A stretch of DNA of 64,000 nucleotides. Origin: Rhizophagus irregularis (Eukaryota > Glomeromycota > Glomeromycetes > Glomerales > Glomeraceae). The translations under genes were made by a program, and so were the position numbers. The notes beneath the pieces were generated by a model. That model made no database searches. It was not told the DNA's origin and saw only the letters and a list, made by a program, of their open reading frames with translations. The stretch lies in the NCBI RefSeq assembly GCF_026210795.1, contig NC_089456.1:1552501-1616500 (forward strand), written 5' to 3'. Shown here one piece after another: positions 1 through 11,143 of the stretch (position 1 is its first letter; each line of letters starts with the position of its first letter).

Positions 1-824
1 CCAAAGAATTCATGATAATAATGGATTTTGCGGATGGGGGGAATTTGAGAAATATTGTTTTACATAATTTCAAAAATATTTCATGGAAGGATAAAATTAA
101 CTGGTTATTTGATTTAGCGGTGGATCTTAAAAATATGCATAAATTGGGATATTTTCATAAAGATTTACATAGTGGAAATATATTACGAAAAGATTCTGAA
201 TTATATATTTCAGATTTTGGATTATCTGAACCAGCGAATGAACAAAAATTAGATAACAAAATATATGGTGTATTACCATATATTGCTCCCGAAGTTTTAA
301 ACAAAGAACCATACACTTCATCATCTGATATTTATAGTTTTGGTATAATTATGATCGAATTATCATTTGGAAAACCACCATTTTATAATAAAAAGCATAA
401 TTTAAACTTAGCACTAGCTATATGTGATGGACTCAGACCTGAATTTGGAAAGGGAACTCCTGAAATATATAAGAAGTTAGCTTATAGATGTACAAATGCC
501 AATTCAATTGAGAGACCAACAGCCAATGAATTATTTAATATAATAAAATTTTGGTTTTTTTCTATTATTAGCTTTGGATGGATGCAAGAAGAAGAAAATT
601 TCGGATATAAAGGAAAAGAAATTAAAAAAATATTTGAAGAGGCTGATAAAGAAAGACCAAATATTTCAATATTTTATGAAAAAGATCCTGATGCTATATA
701 TACTAGTCGAGAACTTACATTTAGCAACCTATCAAAGCCTGTTAATTCCTCTATTATTAGTTTGTATCTTCAAGAGGAAAAAGTTGATGAAGGTACTGAT
801 TTGAAGTTTGTCATGAATTTATAG
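1..824 (+). CDS. TKL-type protein kinase, 3' exon only (gene begins before the window)
   Basis: The reading frame is open from the first base, so this is the downstream part of a kinase gene. The catalytic loop reads FHKDLHSGN, the magnesium loop SDFGLSEP, the P+1 loop YIAPEVL, and the F-helix SDIYSFGIIM, followed by a RPTANEL C-lobe end. These are the hallmarks of an active serine/threonine or tyrosine-kinase-like domain. After the kinase domain come about 90 residues of unknown function ending in EEKVDEGTDL, a tail also found in the paralogues. The N-lobe and the N-terminal CxxC motif lie upstream of the window. The exon is almost identical to 11687-12513, so the two are recent duplicates. 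Substrate and pathway are unknown; members of this family are massively expanded in Rhizophagus. Confidence 0.85.
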   Translation, partial: KEFMIIMDFADGGNLRNIVLHNFKNISWKDKINWLFDLAVDLKNMHKLGYFHKDLHSGNILRKDSELYISDFGLSEPANEQKLDNKIYGVLPYIAPEVLNKEPYTSSSDIYSFGIIMIELSFGKPPFYNKKHNLNLALAICDGLRPEFGKGTPEIYKKLAYRCTNANSIERPTANELFNIIKFWFFSIISFGWMQEEENFGYKGKEIKKIFEEADKERPNISIFYEKDPDAIYTSRELTFSNLSKPVNSSIISLYLQEEKVDEGTDLKFVMNL

Positions 825-1566
825 TAATTAATCTAATTAAATTCATTGATTTAATAGTAAACACCCAAGATTCTCAATTAGTTAATTTAGATGTTAAAAG
901 GTAATATAGTATTATTACAGGATACACTTTTAAAGTAATATATTACTAATTTTATATCTTTACATTTAGATTTTTGTGAGGAGGCCATTTCAGGTAAGGT
1001 AATAATGATATCCAAATTAATCTTTCCCAGCGTAACCACCAAAAAAATTTCAGGCACGTGATCTGTGATGTGTTTGATGCAATAATAAATAAATATTTTT
1101 TTTTCTCGCGTTAACCGTTCACCTATTTCTTTATACATTTTATTTTTTGGAACCTTGGAAACCTATTATATAAATACTTTCTTTTCTTGTTATTTATTTC
1201 TTTTTATTATTTTTATCACATACTGTATATTATATTCAATAAATATTAATATTTTACGTTCCTTTGAAATTTTTAAAATTTGTTTTAGCAAGTATATGTT
1301 ACTTTATCAGTTATACAGAGAATTTTAAAAACAAAGAAAAAAAAAATTTTTATTAGATAAATATATAAAGTGAAAATTTTTCTGCATTGTTTACAGTATT
1401 ATCCAATAAAAATATAATAAAACTATTAAACAAAATATTTATTTAATTTCTATTGTCTTTTCTACTATAAATTAATTAAATATTAAAAGTCTGAATTTTT
1501 TCACGAATGTTTTTATTTTTTTCAAAATTTTACACAGAATCAACCAATCAAATTTAGACGCCACGC
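825..1566. other. 3' flank of the kinase, part of a segmental duplication
   Basis: No gene is supported here. Bases about 825-1008 match 12514-12690 closely, including the shared TTTTTGTGAGGAGG stretch, so the duplicated block continues past the stop codon. From 1021 the match stops and sequence unique to this copy begins. That sequence contains a CACGTGATCT motif that recurs inverted near 4635. The 83-codon minus-strand frame at 887-1138 has no family signature and is not called. Confidence 0.5.
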
Positions 1567-4500
1567 TAAACATGGGGCCCGAATCTGAAACCTCCCGAAA
1601 CCCTTTAGGTTTCGGTATATACCGAAACTTAGTTTCGGGATGTGCATTTTTTTCCCGAAACTCGAAACCCGAAATTGACCCGAAACTCCCGAAACTTTTA
1701 TATACGAAATATAACCGAAAGTCCGAAACCTATTAGTTTACTTAATTTATTTTTATTAACAATTAATTAAAATTATAACAATATTGTACTAATTTAAACT
1801 TTATTATGTAAAATTATATTAATAAAATTATATATAATTATATATTAACTATGAATTAAAATTTTGAACTAATAAATCTGGATCAAAATCAACTTCCTCG
1901 TCTAGTTCTTGAATAAAATCATTGAGTCCATCTAGTTCTAATTGCTTATCCGTTATATTATTTGATTTATCCTTAAACATTGAATCTAAATCAAGTACAT
2001 TTAAAATTTCCAAATCTTGAGACGGAACCTGTTCACAATCATCATTAATAGGTGGGCTTGACACTAACTTTATCATTTCCTCTTCGTTATAATCATCAAC
2101 ATATTCATCATCATCATCACAAAGATGGGCATCACTTAAAATTGTACGAAGTTCCTCAGCAGTTCGATCTTTACTAAAATTAGGTAACTCAGATTTACTA
2201 TTGGCAATATAATAAGAATGGATCTTCGACATAGATTCTGAATTTTCAGTCAATAATCGCGTTCTTCTTTTACCAACCATCCATCCACAGATTGAACAAA
2301 TTCGTTCACAACTTGCTGCATGTGGAATGATTGAAAACAATTTAATTGAGAGTAATTGTAAATAGGGTGGAGTGGGTACGCACATTTTCCACCAACTAAG
2401 TGGCGTATTTACTTGTGAAGAGTATGGCATATTATATGGTGCTGTTTGTAAATGAAATTCGCCAATTTGTGCTAGAAGTATTTCTGCTGACTTTTTTTTT
2501 GAATGATCATGTTTTTTGAGGTAGGTAGCGATATTAGGATCCTTTAACATTTGCTGCCAAATACGTGCAGCTGTACTTTAAACTCTTTGGTATTGGGACA
2601 TTTTTACACCAAAACCTGTTTATTAGTTGTTAGTTTTTTAAAAATACTATTTACATCATTGTTATATAAAATAATAGTTAATATTGTTAATAATATTTTT
2701 TTTACCTTTGTAATAGGATGAATATAATACGCTAAGAGATACTCATCAAAATCATACATTTTAAAACGTTCATTGAAGGATTTTATTGCATGCTGACGAA
2801 ACCTTACATTTTCATTTTCATCAGGAATCTTGTTAATCGATTGACCAAGACATGCCAGAGAAAAGTAACAATCAGCTAGCGTTGATTTGTTACTTTCAAG
2901 ACTGAGAATAGCATCTCTGATAGGTTTCATAATGTTTGCCAAATCGTAAACATCATTAAAAAATCCACGTTTCCGATTAATAATTGTCTTAACAGCCTCA
3001 CTCGTAATAATATTAGAGTTTTCACCGATAACCTAATGAAATATTTAACAAAAATAAGATTAATTGCAAATTTGTAATTTTATATTACAAAATAGATTAG
3101 TAATAAAATTAAAATAATAAAGTTATACTTCTTTGAGACAAATTTCTAGCCGACAAATTGAATCTAACATCTCATAAACAGTCGTCCATCTCGTATCTAA
3201 ATATGTTTTTAATCCACCACCTCCAATTTGTTTTTCTTTAATTTTTAATTCTAGTAGTTCTTTGGGCCTATGTGACTTTTTAAAATATGTTACAATAACT
3301 GTACACCATTGAATAATTCTTTTTGAAAATGTGTGTTTTATTAAATCTTTTGTAATCAAATTTAGTGAATGTGCTATACATCTAATATTGAGAATATGTG
3401 GAAATCTTCTGGTAATTAAATTTCGTGCAGAATGAACATTTGATCCAGCATCTGTCACGATACCTACAAACTTTTGAATGCCAATATCTTCAAGAATTGA
3501 CTGTACTTGTCGAGCAAGAAATTCCGCAGTATGACTCTCACTTGAAAAATCACTAATTTTCCAAAGGATATCCCGACCATTACCAAGATGAATAACGAAA
3601 TTTCAAAGAGATTTTCCTGATGGACTTGTCCACCCGTCCATGGCTTAATTAAAAATTTAAAATTTGAAGGAAAATAATTAAAATTTTAAGTCTCAATTAA
3701 TTTATAAAAAACTTTCTTATAAAATTTTGTATATGCTTACCTAACGTCAAATTACTTTCATTTTCTAGCAGCCTATATAGCCTTACATTAACACGCAAAA
3801 TTTCCTGTGTTAATAGAGTATCAGCAAGTGTCTTCCGGTCTGGCAGACTATAATTAGATCTGAGACGCTTAAACAATTCGATTATAAACGGATGTTCAAC
3901 TAGATGCCATGGTAAACCACAACATACAAATGCTTTGATAAGGGCAGTATCAATATCTTCCTTTCATTCCTTACTTAAATCTGAATTTTCATAAAAATTT
4001 TCCAGAGTAACTTGATCTGATTCACTATTTTGACGTTTGGTGTTAGCACCAGAAGAAATTTCGCGTGTCTCATGTGCCTCCACCATATATATGACAGCTT
4101 CACAAATTGAATGGTCCACTTTTGAGCAATTATTCATTATATGTTTTTCCATTACTGGTGTTTTACCAGGACGAAAAGTCTGCTTACAAGCCAAACATGT
4201 TGCAATGTAATGCCCTTTGTCTATTTCGTCTCCTTGCTCAAAAAACCTCCAAATAGGCTTTTTTGGACGTCCATTAGTACTATTTGCAGACTTCGTTTTT
4301 TTTGAATTTGATGGTAAACTATCTGACATTTTGTTATTTAAAAAAGACTTCTCAATTAACGTTAAGTCTTAAAAATAGATGATTATCAAACATCTATCTA
4401 ATATTTAAATTACCACGTGATTAGTCAATCAATGAGTTTCGGGAATCGGAAATAATTTCAGAATATCGGAATTAATTTCGGAATAACCGAAATTAGTTTC

Positions 4501-4622
4501 GGGTTTCGGGTTTTGTTTAGGGTTTCGGAATTTGTTTAGGGTTTCGGGTGAGGTTTCGATTCGTATATTCCGAAACCCGAAACTTTCGGAAATCCTCTCA
4601 AAGGTTTCGGGCCCCATGTTTA
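1567..4622 (-). mobile_element. hAT DNA transposon, full length, with perfect target-site duplication
   Basis: The element is 3,056 bp. Its ends are perfect 17-bp terminal inverted repeats (TAAACATGGGGCCCGAA), and it is flanked on both sides by the 8-bp duplication CGCCACGC (1559-1566 and 4623-4630). An 8-bp duplication is diagnostic for hAT. Both subterminal regions (1590-1730 and 4436-4610) are packed with CCCGAAAC-type motifs in both orientations, which in hAT elements serve as transposase-binding sites. It encodes one transposase on the minus strand. The intact ends and matching duplication indicate a fairly young insertion, although the transposase frame is interrupted. Confidence 0.92.
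1849..4329 (-). pseudogene. hAT transposase with BED zinc finger, interrupted
   Basis: The gene starts at 4329. The first exon has a BED-type zinc finger (CLACKQTF ... HIMNNC at about residues 45-68). A central RNase-H-like region includes TDAGSNVHSARNLI and RCIAHSLNLI (about 3330-3460), and the C-terminal hAT dimerisation domain contains FSIIPHAASCERICS (about 2290-2340). At least three introns with GT/AG borders separate the exons, near 3650-3745, 3040-3127 and 2619-2700. In the inferred frame there are stops at 3964-3966 (TGA), 3603-3605 (TGA) and one near 2580 (TAA) just upstream of the last exon's MLKDPN. The first two fit single-base changes. The copy therefore looks non-autonomous now, though it could still be mobilised by another transposase. 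Confidence 0.8.
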
Positions 4623-4713
4623 CGCCACGCTTTAGATCACGTGCCCAAGCTTTTTTTGTGGGGAGTTATCCAAAATTAAATGACCCAGCAGTCCTGCACC
4701 CAGCAGTCCCAGC

Positions 4714-5761
4714 ACCCTAGCATCACCATGTTAAAAAATGGTAGCCGGATTTGTTGCCAGGTTATACGGTCCGGTCCAGTCTCAAAAAGACCGGCACGTG
4801 TTCTGCGCATATGATCCGGACGATTTTTTCGGTAATGATTATATTATTATTTATTGATTAAAAAAAAAGCTATTTTACCTAGAAATTTATATTAATTACC
4901 CTAGAATTAAAAATATATAAAACAAATATAAGTAAGTTGTATAATTAAACCTAAAAAATTTTTGGTCTGTTAACTAAAAAAAATTTTTATGTTAAATTAT
5001 TTTTGATAATTTCATTTTATCGGGATGTATTTTTTTATTGGCAAAAAAATGGTATAAAGTTATTTTATGTACTTTTAATTTACATTATTTTACTTACTTT
5101 CGCTATAATAGATCATGTATTTTATTTGTAAATATAAATACTGTATAATTAACGCTAAATAGTTTGTTCTTATACATTACAAATATGAAATATTATTAAA
5201 CATTCTATGTTAAAAGAAGAGTGTCCTTTTTCTGATTTAATATGTAAACCCATATGTAACCACCACCTTCTGATATAAGAGATACTATATAATGCCCAAT
5301 TTCACAATTAAAAAATATATTCAAAATCTTCACTGCTGATAACTCAATATACAAAATTTTCCTTCATAAAATTTATTAGTAATATTTATAAGAGGTTAAG
5401 GAATTATATATGGTTTTTGTTATATCCTGCATAACTAATTGTCGCGTCAGATTTTCTGGTTTTTTTATTGAATGTCGGTGATCTTGTAATATTATTTTAG
5501 CGTTTGCAACATTTTTCAAAATAATTCCTTTTTCATTAAAAAATTTCAGTATAATGACACCCTTTACAAACTTTATTTTGTTGTTGATACGACATGTTAA
5601 CAATTTTTTGGATATTTCGTAAAAAAAAGAAAGGTGGTGTGTGTAAAAGAATCGATCAGATCAATAAAAAGTTTTATAATTACTAAAAATAATCGTTCGG
5701 ATCATGTGTGTAGATCATGTGTAACCTGGCAACAAATCCGGCTACATTGTGATTCTAGGGT
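4714..5761. mobile_element. About 1-kb non-autonomous TIR element
   Basis: The left end reads ACCCTAGCATCACCATG and then GTAGCCGGATTTGTTGCCAG. The right end carries the inverted counterparts (CTGGCAACAAATCCGGCTAC followed by CATTGTGATTCTAGGGT). Together they form an imperfect inverted repeat of roughly 50 bp, interrupted by a 10-base insertion on the left. A second inverted pair (ATGATCCGGACGATT on the left) lies just inside. No transposase is visible; the 75-codon minus-strand frame at 5376-5603 has no signature. The target-site duplication is not clear, so the superfamily is not assigned. Confidence 0.6.
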
Positions 5762-8295
5762 TATCCAAATTAAAATATATCATTAAGAAACTTTAGCGGC
5801 TTGTGATTATATTTTAAAAAAATAATGATTTATAAAAAATGCAATAAATTTTTTATTTAATATTTGTAAAAAAAATTAAATTAATATTTAAATGGTATAA
5901 GTAAATTATTTAAAAAAAATGAGCTTAACATGAATATATGATATGCAACAAATACTAAAAAAAAAAGAAATAATCAAAAATATTAGATTAACAAAATTAA
6001 TTAATAGAGGAGTTTTGAAAATAGTGGAAAAGAGATTATATTGTAAATTGTTTATTAACAAATGCGTAATCGATGATTGAGCTCGATCAAAACTTAATTG
6101 ATCACGTACATTGTATTTGCATTTATTATTTACTTACAATTGTTAAAAGCCATACTAATAAAGTTTAAATGATATTTTCATTATTTTGTTAAACCCTATA
6201 TTTTAAAGTTTGAATTAACTTTTGTATACATACGCATTTGATGATAATTCATTCCAAAATTGTTTTCATTATAGAATAATAAAATACAGAACTTTTTAAA
6301 TAAAAATCTTTTTGTAATAAATCTTTTATTATTAATATGAAAAAAGTGATTTAACAGGCCTGACATTACAGTGCTCGATTATTGATTTAAATCATTCAAT
6401 AATCAAGTATTATTGACTCGAATAAATTCCTATTTTAAATATATTAAGAATATTCTTTATAAATAATTGTTTATTATTATTCTAATATTTATTTACTGTT
6501 AGTTATCATTATCATTTCAAAATTTTATTATTCGAGCCAATTTTAAATTATTAATAGGAACCAAACACAAATTCTTAATTCAAAATTGGGAGATACAGTA
6601 ATTTGACATAATATATTTTATGTAAACTAAGTTTATTGACTTTCTATAGAAAAATCAAAACTTCTTTGTACGTATACCAGATTCCTATCTTGTTTACTGA
6701 AAAACGCGTGGATTCAAATCAAATTTTCTTTTTAGGATAGTCACATTAACACGCCAAGGGCAATTGGTTCTCAAAAGTCGGAAAAGGAAGAGAATAAGAA
6801 GGATGTAAACATCACGATATTTTATCATCACAGTAATTTCTTCATAGATAATAATATTAGCGGACGTAATTGCTAGAATATCAACAATCATTGCCATTTT
6901 AACCTTAAAATTAATAAAAAATAAATAATTTCTTTTTAGATTTAAACGTGAGCATTCGTAAAAAAAACTATTTTTAATCAAATAGAAACGAAAAATCGCA
7001 TTGGTAGAAAAGTTCGTATAGTAATTGGTACTATTAAGGCTCGAAATAATCATCCGTTAAAAATTATTTACTGGCCGAAATACCTATAATTAATTTTTTA
7101 TACAATAAAATCACTTCATCAATCGTTAATAAAACTATTTGTTTTTTTTATTTAAACTTTGTGTAATGCATTAATTCTGGCCAAATTTTAATGCCGGTTA
7201 AAGATTAGGTTTTAACGAGTAATTTTCCAGAGTGAAGCGAAGGACAATATATGTCTACGCACTATGAAAACAAAATCGATCACGTGAACTTTTCTGTCCG
7301 CCATGTGATCGTCACCAAATGAAATCGCAAATTTTAGTTTTTCACTCCGGACTTACGATGGTTCCCGTCGTTTCCTAATTATATATACAATGAGATTTGA
7401 ATTAAGCAGCTTTAGTTTATATTAGGGATTAGAATCAGCGATTTAATCACTTCCATCTCTAAATTTTTTTTTCTAAAGAAAACCAATCTGATTCTGAACC
7501 AGACTTCAAATTCTAGCAAAATGGCTAGCAACTAGGCGATGTCAGATCAGCCAATATGTAAAAAATAATTCAGAATCGAATTGGTTCAATTTGATTTACT
7601 ATTATTGCTTCGCATTTTCGTTAATCTTAGTTCGGTTGGATGCTAAAGAGAAATAAATAATAAGTAAAATATATGACAAACCATCAGCGAACCATCATTT
7701 AATTTTCTTTCAAACAAGCCAATTTGAGGTTCTATTAATTATTTAAAATAGAATTGTTAAATTATATAATGACCGATCAATTAAATAAAACCGCCTATCT
7801 GGTATTGTTGACTTGCCGCTTACACTCATCATTATTTTTTGTATAATGGTCTTATCAAGAATGAATTTTTAAATCAATTTGTGAGGCAGTTTTTCGTTGA
7901 AAAGAATTGAGTTTTTTAATATAATATTAGTTATAAGTACGTAACGCGGCATAACTTGTATAATATTATGAGAGAAATCGTAGAACAAGTAGATCTTTTC
8001 TTTTTGGATAATTCTAGCCAGCATTGCATAATGCTGGCTCGTATTTGTTTCCCTTAATCTATTTTCGAAGTCTGTTACAAATTAATTAAATTTGTTTTGT
8101 TTCTAGGCGTACAGAGAACAAAATCAGCCCTGAATATCTGTGTAATCAAGATAATCAAATCAAAAATAAAACCAACCTGCATTTAATAAATTTTGTGCAA
8201 CATTTTCAATTCGTGTAAAGAAAATTTAGTTATAAAATATGATCATCAAAAATTTTGTAATCTTTTTTACTTGTAAAAATAATTCCTTTTAAAAA
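5762..8295. other. Intergenic region: duplicated flank, then kinase promoter
   Basis: No supported gene. Bases 5762-6480 are recognisably the same sequence as parts of 12700-13255 and 16384-17460, with shared stretches such as TTATATTGTAAATTGTTTAT and ATTCCTATTTTAAA. This is a duplicated block broken differently in each copy. From about 7060 to 8295 lies AT-rich sequence upstream of the first tandem kinase. A 119-codon minus-strand frame (6694-7053) is basic and hydrophobic without a motif and is not called. Confidence 0.5.
8016..8039. repeat. Perfect 10-bp hairpin upstream of kinase gene
   Basis: AGCCAGCATT, a four-base spacer, then AATGCTGGCT form a perfect inverted repeat about 260 bp before the kinase start at 8296. 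It is unusually GC-rich for the neighbourhood. It could be an operator-like site or the core of a tiny decayed MITE; nothing else supports a role. Confidence 0.35.
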
Positions 8296-9737
8296 ATGGG
8301 TATATTAAATAATAAAACTCAAATTCCAATAGAGTCTGAATTAAGTGATTCAGACATAGTAGGCCCCAACCATAAAAATTGTTCTTACTGTAATCAACCG
8401 TTTATTGAAGAAGTATGGTGTAAAACATGCGACCCATACAAAATAATTGAAGGATGGACAAGCGAAAATCCCGATATTGATAAATTCATCAAAGATACGA
8501 TGTACGCAAGAAAATATGGAACATGGCTTGAATGGGTACCATTTGATAGGTTTACAAATATAGAACAAATTGGCGAAGGCGGATTTTCTAAAGTATATTC
8601 TGCAACATGGGAAGATGGTAAGGCAGAGTATAAATATGAACATGGAAAATGGAAAAGATTAAATTCCAAACCAATTAAAGTTGCTTTAAAAAGATTGAAT
8701 AGTTCACATGAAATGTCAATTGAATATTTAAATGAGGTATAATAATTATTATTTCATTATTATTTTAAATTACAATTATTTTTCATTAATTTTAAAATTT
8801 TTTATAGCTTAAAATACATTGGGATGTTTATTTAGAAGAAAATTTTACTTTGGGATTTTATGGAATGACCAAAGACCCAGTAACTAAAGAATTTATGATG
8901 ATTATTGAGTTTATGAATGGAGGAAGTTTGAGAAGTATTCTTTTAAATGAATTTAACAGAATTTTATGGAGCGGTAAAATTAGAATTTTAGGTCATATAA
9001 CATTATGGCTTAATAACTTACACAAGTTAGGATATTTCCATAAAAATCTTCATAGCGGAAATATATTAATCTTTAATAACAGATATTATAATGGTCGTAA
9101 TGGTTATATTTCAGATTTTGGATTAATTGGACCAGCAAATAAACAAAAATCAAATGATATGATATATGGCATATTACCGTATATTGCTCCAGAAATTTTG
9201 AATGGAAAACAATATACATCACCTTCAGATATATATAGTTTTGGTATAATTATGGCCGAATTATCATCCGGAAAACCACCTTTTTATAATAGAAAATATG
9301 ATTTGAATTTAGCATTAGATATATGTAATGGACTTAGACCAGAATTTGGAAAAGGGACTCCTGAAATTTATAAGAAATTAGCTTATAGATGTATGAATTC
9401 TAATCCAAAACAAAGACCAAAAGCAGATGAATTAAGTAAAATATTAATATTTTGGTATCATTCTATTAATGGAGAAATTTTTGGTTACAAAGGAAGTGAA
9501 GTTGAAGCTATATTTGAAGAAGCTGATAGAGAAGTTAAAACTATATTTGAAAAAGCTGACAGAGAAATACCAAATATTACAACATCATATGGAAAAAATA
9601 CTAGCCAAATATTTTCATTTAGCAATTTACCAAATCCTAGTAATTCATCTATTGTTAATTCCTATTTTGAAGAAAATATGGATAATAAAGGTATTGTACT
9701 TGGTTTAAAATTGAATGTTAATTTTATTGTTAAGTAA
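8296..9737 (+). CDS. TKL-family protein kinase unit 1 of a tandem set; catalytic Asp replaced by Asn
   Basis: Exons are 8296-8736 and 8808-9737, with a phase-0 intron of 71 bp, giving 456 aa. Residues 37-55 hold a putative zinc-binding knuckle (CSYC ... WCKTC). LEWVPFDRF precedes the kinase domain, a typical Rhizophagus family signature. The glycine loop IGEGGFSKVYSA and the lysine of VALKRL are intact. The catalytic loop reads FHKNLHSGN, so the catalytic aspartate is an asparagine, while SDFGL and IAPE are kept. A pseudokinase or scaffold role is plausible. The next kinase unit starts 38 bp after the stop. An in-frame phase-1 donor (AAAG/GTATTG at 9690/9691) lies before the stop and could splice onto it. 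The start is supported by the complete N-terminal motif and an upstream stop-rich leader. Confidence 0.85.
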
Positions 9738-9775
9738 TTATTATAAATTTTTTTTTGTTATAATATGTTATAAAG

Positions 9776-11097
9776 ATAACTCGGACAAGTATGAAATTTG
9801 TTCTCATTGTGAAAAACTGATTACTGAAGAATTATGGTGTAACAAATGTGATCCTCATTATATGATTGATGGATGGACAAGTGAATTTCCCGATATTGAT
9901 AAGTTTATAAAAGACACAATGTATAATGCAAGAGATTATAATTATTATTTTCTTGAATGGGTGCCATTTGATAGATTTACAGGTATAAAGCAAATTTGTG
10001 AGGACGAATTAGCTAAAGTGTATTCTGCAATATGGATAGATGGTAAACCAGAATATGAACATGGAAGTTGGAAAAAACGTAAATTTAAATCTATGAAAAT
10101 TGTTTTGAAAAGTTTAAATGAATCACAAGATATTTCACCTAAATACTTAAATGAGGTATGTTTCATTAAATTTATAAATACTTTTTAATTTTGATTCAGT
10201 TCTTGTAATACTTTTTTATGATTTTAGCTTAAATTTTATTGGAATACAAGTAAAAAGGGTACTATATTTAAATTTTATGGTATAACTAAAAATCCAAAAA
10301 CTAAAAAAATTATGATGATAATAGAATTAACAAATTTAAAAAGGTTGAGAAATATTCTTACAAATGATTTAAAGAATATTTTATGGAATGATAAAATTTG
10401 TTTATTACAAAATTTAGCATTTTATCTTAAATATTTACATGAATTAAAATATTTTTATAAAGATCTTCATTGTGGAAATGTATTTCAAAAATATAATTAC
10501 TATTGGATTTTAGATTTTAAATCGTTTGAGCAAACAAATGAACAAAAATTAGATGATAAAATATATGGAGTATTACCATATATTGCCCCAGAAGTTTTAA
10601 ATGGAGAATCGTATACATTTTCTTCTGATATTTATAGCTTTGGTATAATTATGGCAGAATTATCATCTGGAAAGACACCATTTTATAATAGAAGCCATAA
10701 TTCAAATTTAGCATCAGATATATGTAATGGACTTAGACCAGTATTTGGAAAAGGAACTCCTGAAATTTATAAGAAATTAGCATATAAATGTATGAATGCT
10801 AATTCAATTGAAAGACCAACAGCTGATGAATTATATCAAGTTGTAAATTTTTGGAATGATATTCTTAATGGTAAAATTTTAGGGTATGTAGGAAAAGAAA
10901 TCAAAGTTATGTTTGAAGATGCTGATAAAGAAATACCAAATACTATTTCAACTTTATATGAATCGAATCCAGATGCTAAACTTACTTGTCAAGTATTTAC
11001 ATTTAGTAATTTGCCAAAACCTGTTAATTCATCTATTATTACTTCATACATTGATGAAATATATAATAAAGGTATTATTATATCTTTAATGTATTAG
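9776..11097 (+). CDS. TKL-family kinase unit 2, degenerate pseudokinase
   Basis: Exons are about 9776-10155 and 10228-11097, with the same phase-0 intron position after LNE as unit 1. The N-terminal knuckle CSHC ... WCNKC and the LEWVPFDRF signature are present. The glycine loop is destroyed (ICEDELAKVYS). The catalytic loop is YKDLHCGN, and the DFG motif is replaced by LDFKSF. Nucleotide binding and catalysis are therefore doubtful. It has no convincing start of its own. The frame is open back to an ATG at 9715, inside the tail of unit 1, but homology begins right after an acceptor-like AAAG at 9772-9775. It may be the second part of a multi-kinase protein or a partial tandem duplicate. It ends YNKGIIISLMY, again just after a potential phase-1 donor (11071/11072). 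Confidence 0.75.
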
Positions 11098-11143
11098 TCA
11101 TAATTAAATACTTATATTAATTCATTATTTTGATCTTTAATAG

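Larger units (their letters stand above)
1021..5761. mobile_element. Composite nested insertion absent from the paralogous copy
   Basis: Compared with the paralogous flank at 12690-12720, this copy carries about 4.7 kb of extra DNA. It is bracketed by the 12-bp direct repeat TATCCAAATTAA at 1009-1020 and 5762-5773. Within it, TAACCACCAAAAAAATTTCA (from about 1034) is matched inverted by sequence ending near 4667. Both arms run into GGCACGTGATCT, so an outer terminal-inverted-repeat element probably surrounds the hAT copy. A separate TIR element follows at 4714-5761. Which of these arrived as one event is inferred. Confidence 0.4.

Noticed and set aside
127-324. Minus-strand 65-codon frame, identical to one at 11813-12010
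   Set aside because: It lies antisense to the conserved kinase exon and is duplicated only because the kinase is.
6694-7053. 119-codon minus-strand frame as a gene
   Set aside because: No motif, no homologous frame in the duplicated block, and isolated in AT-rich DNA.
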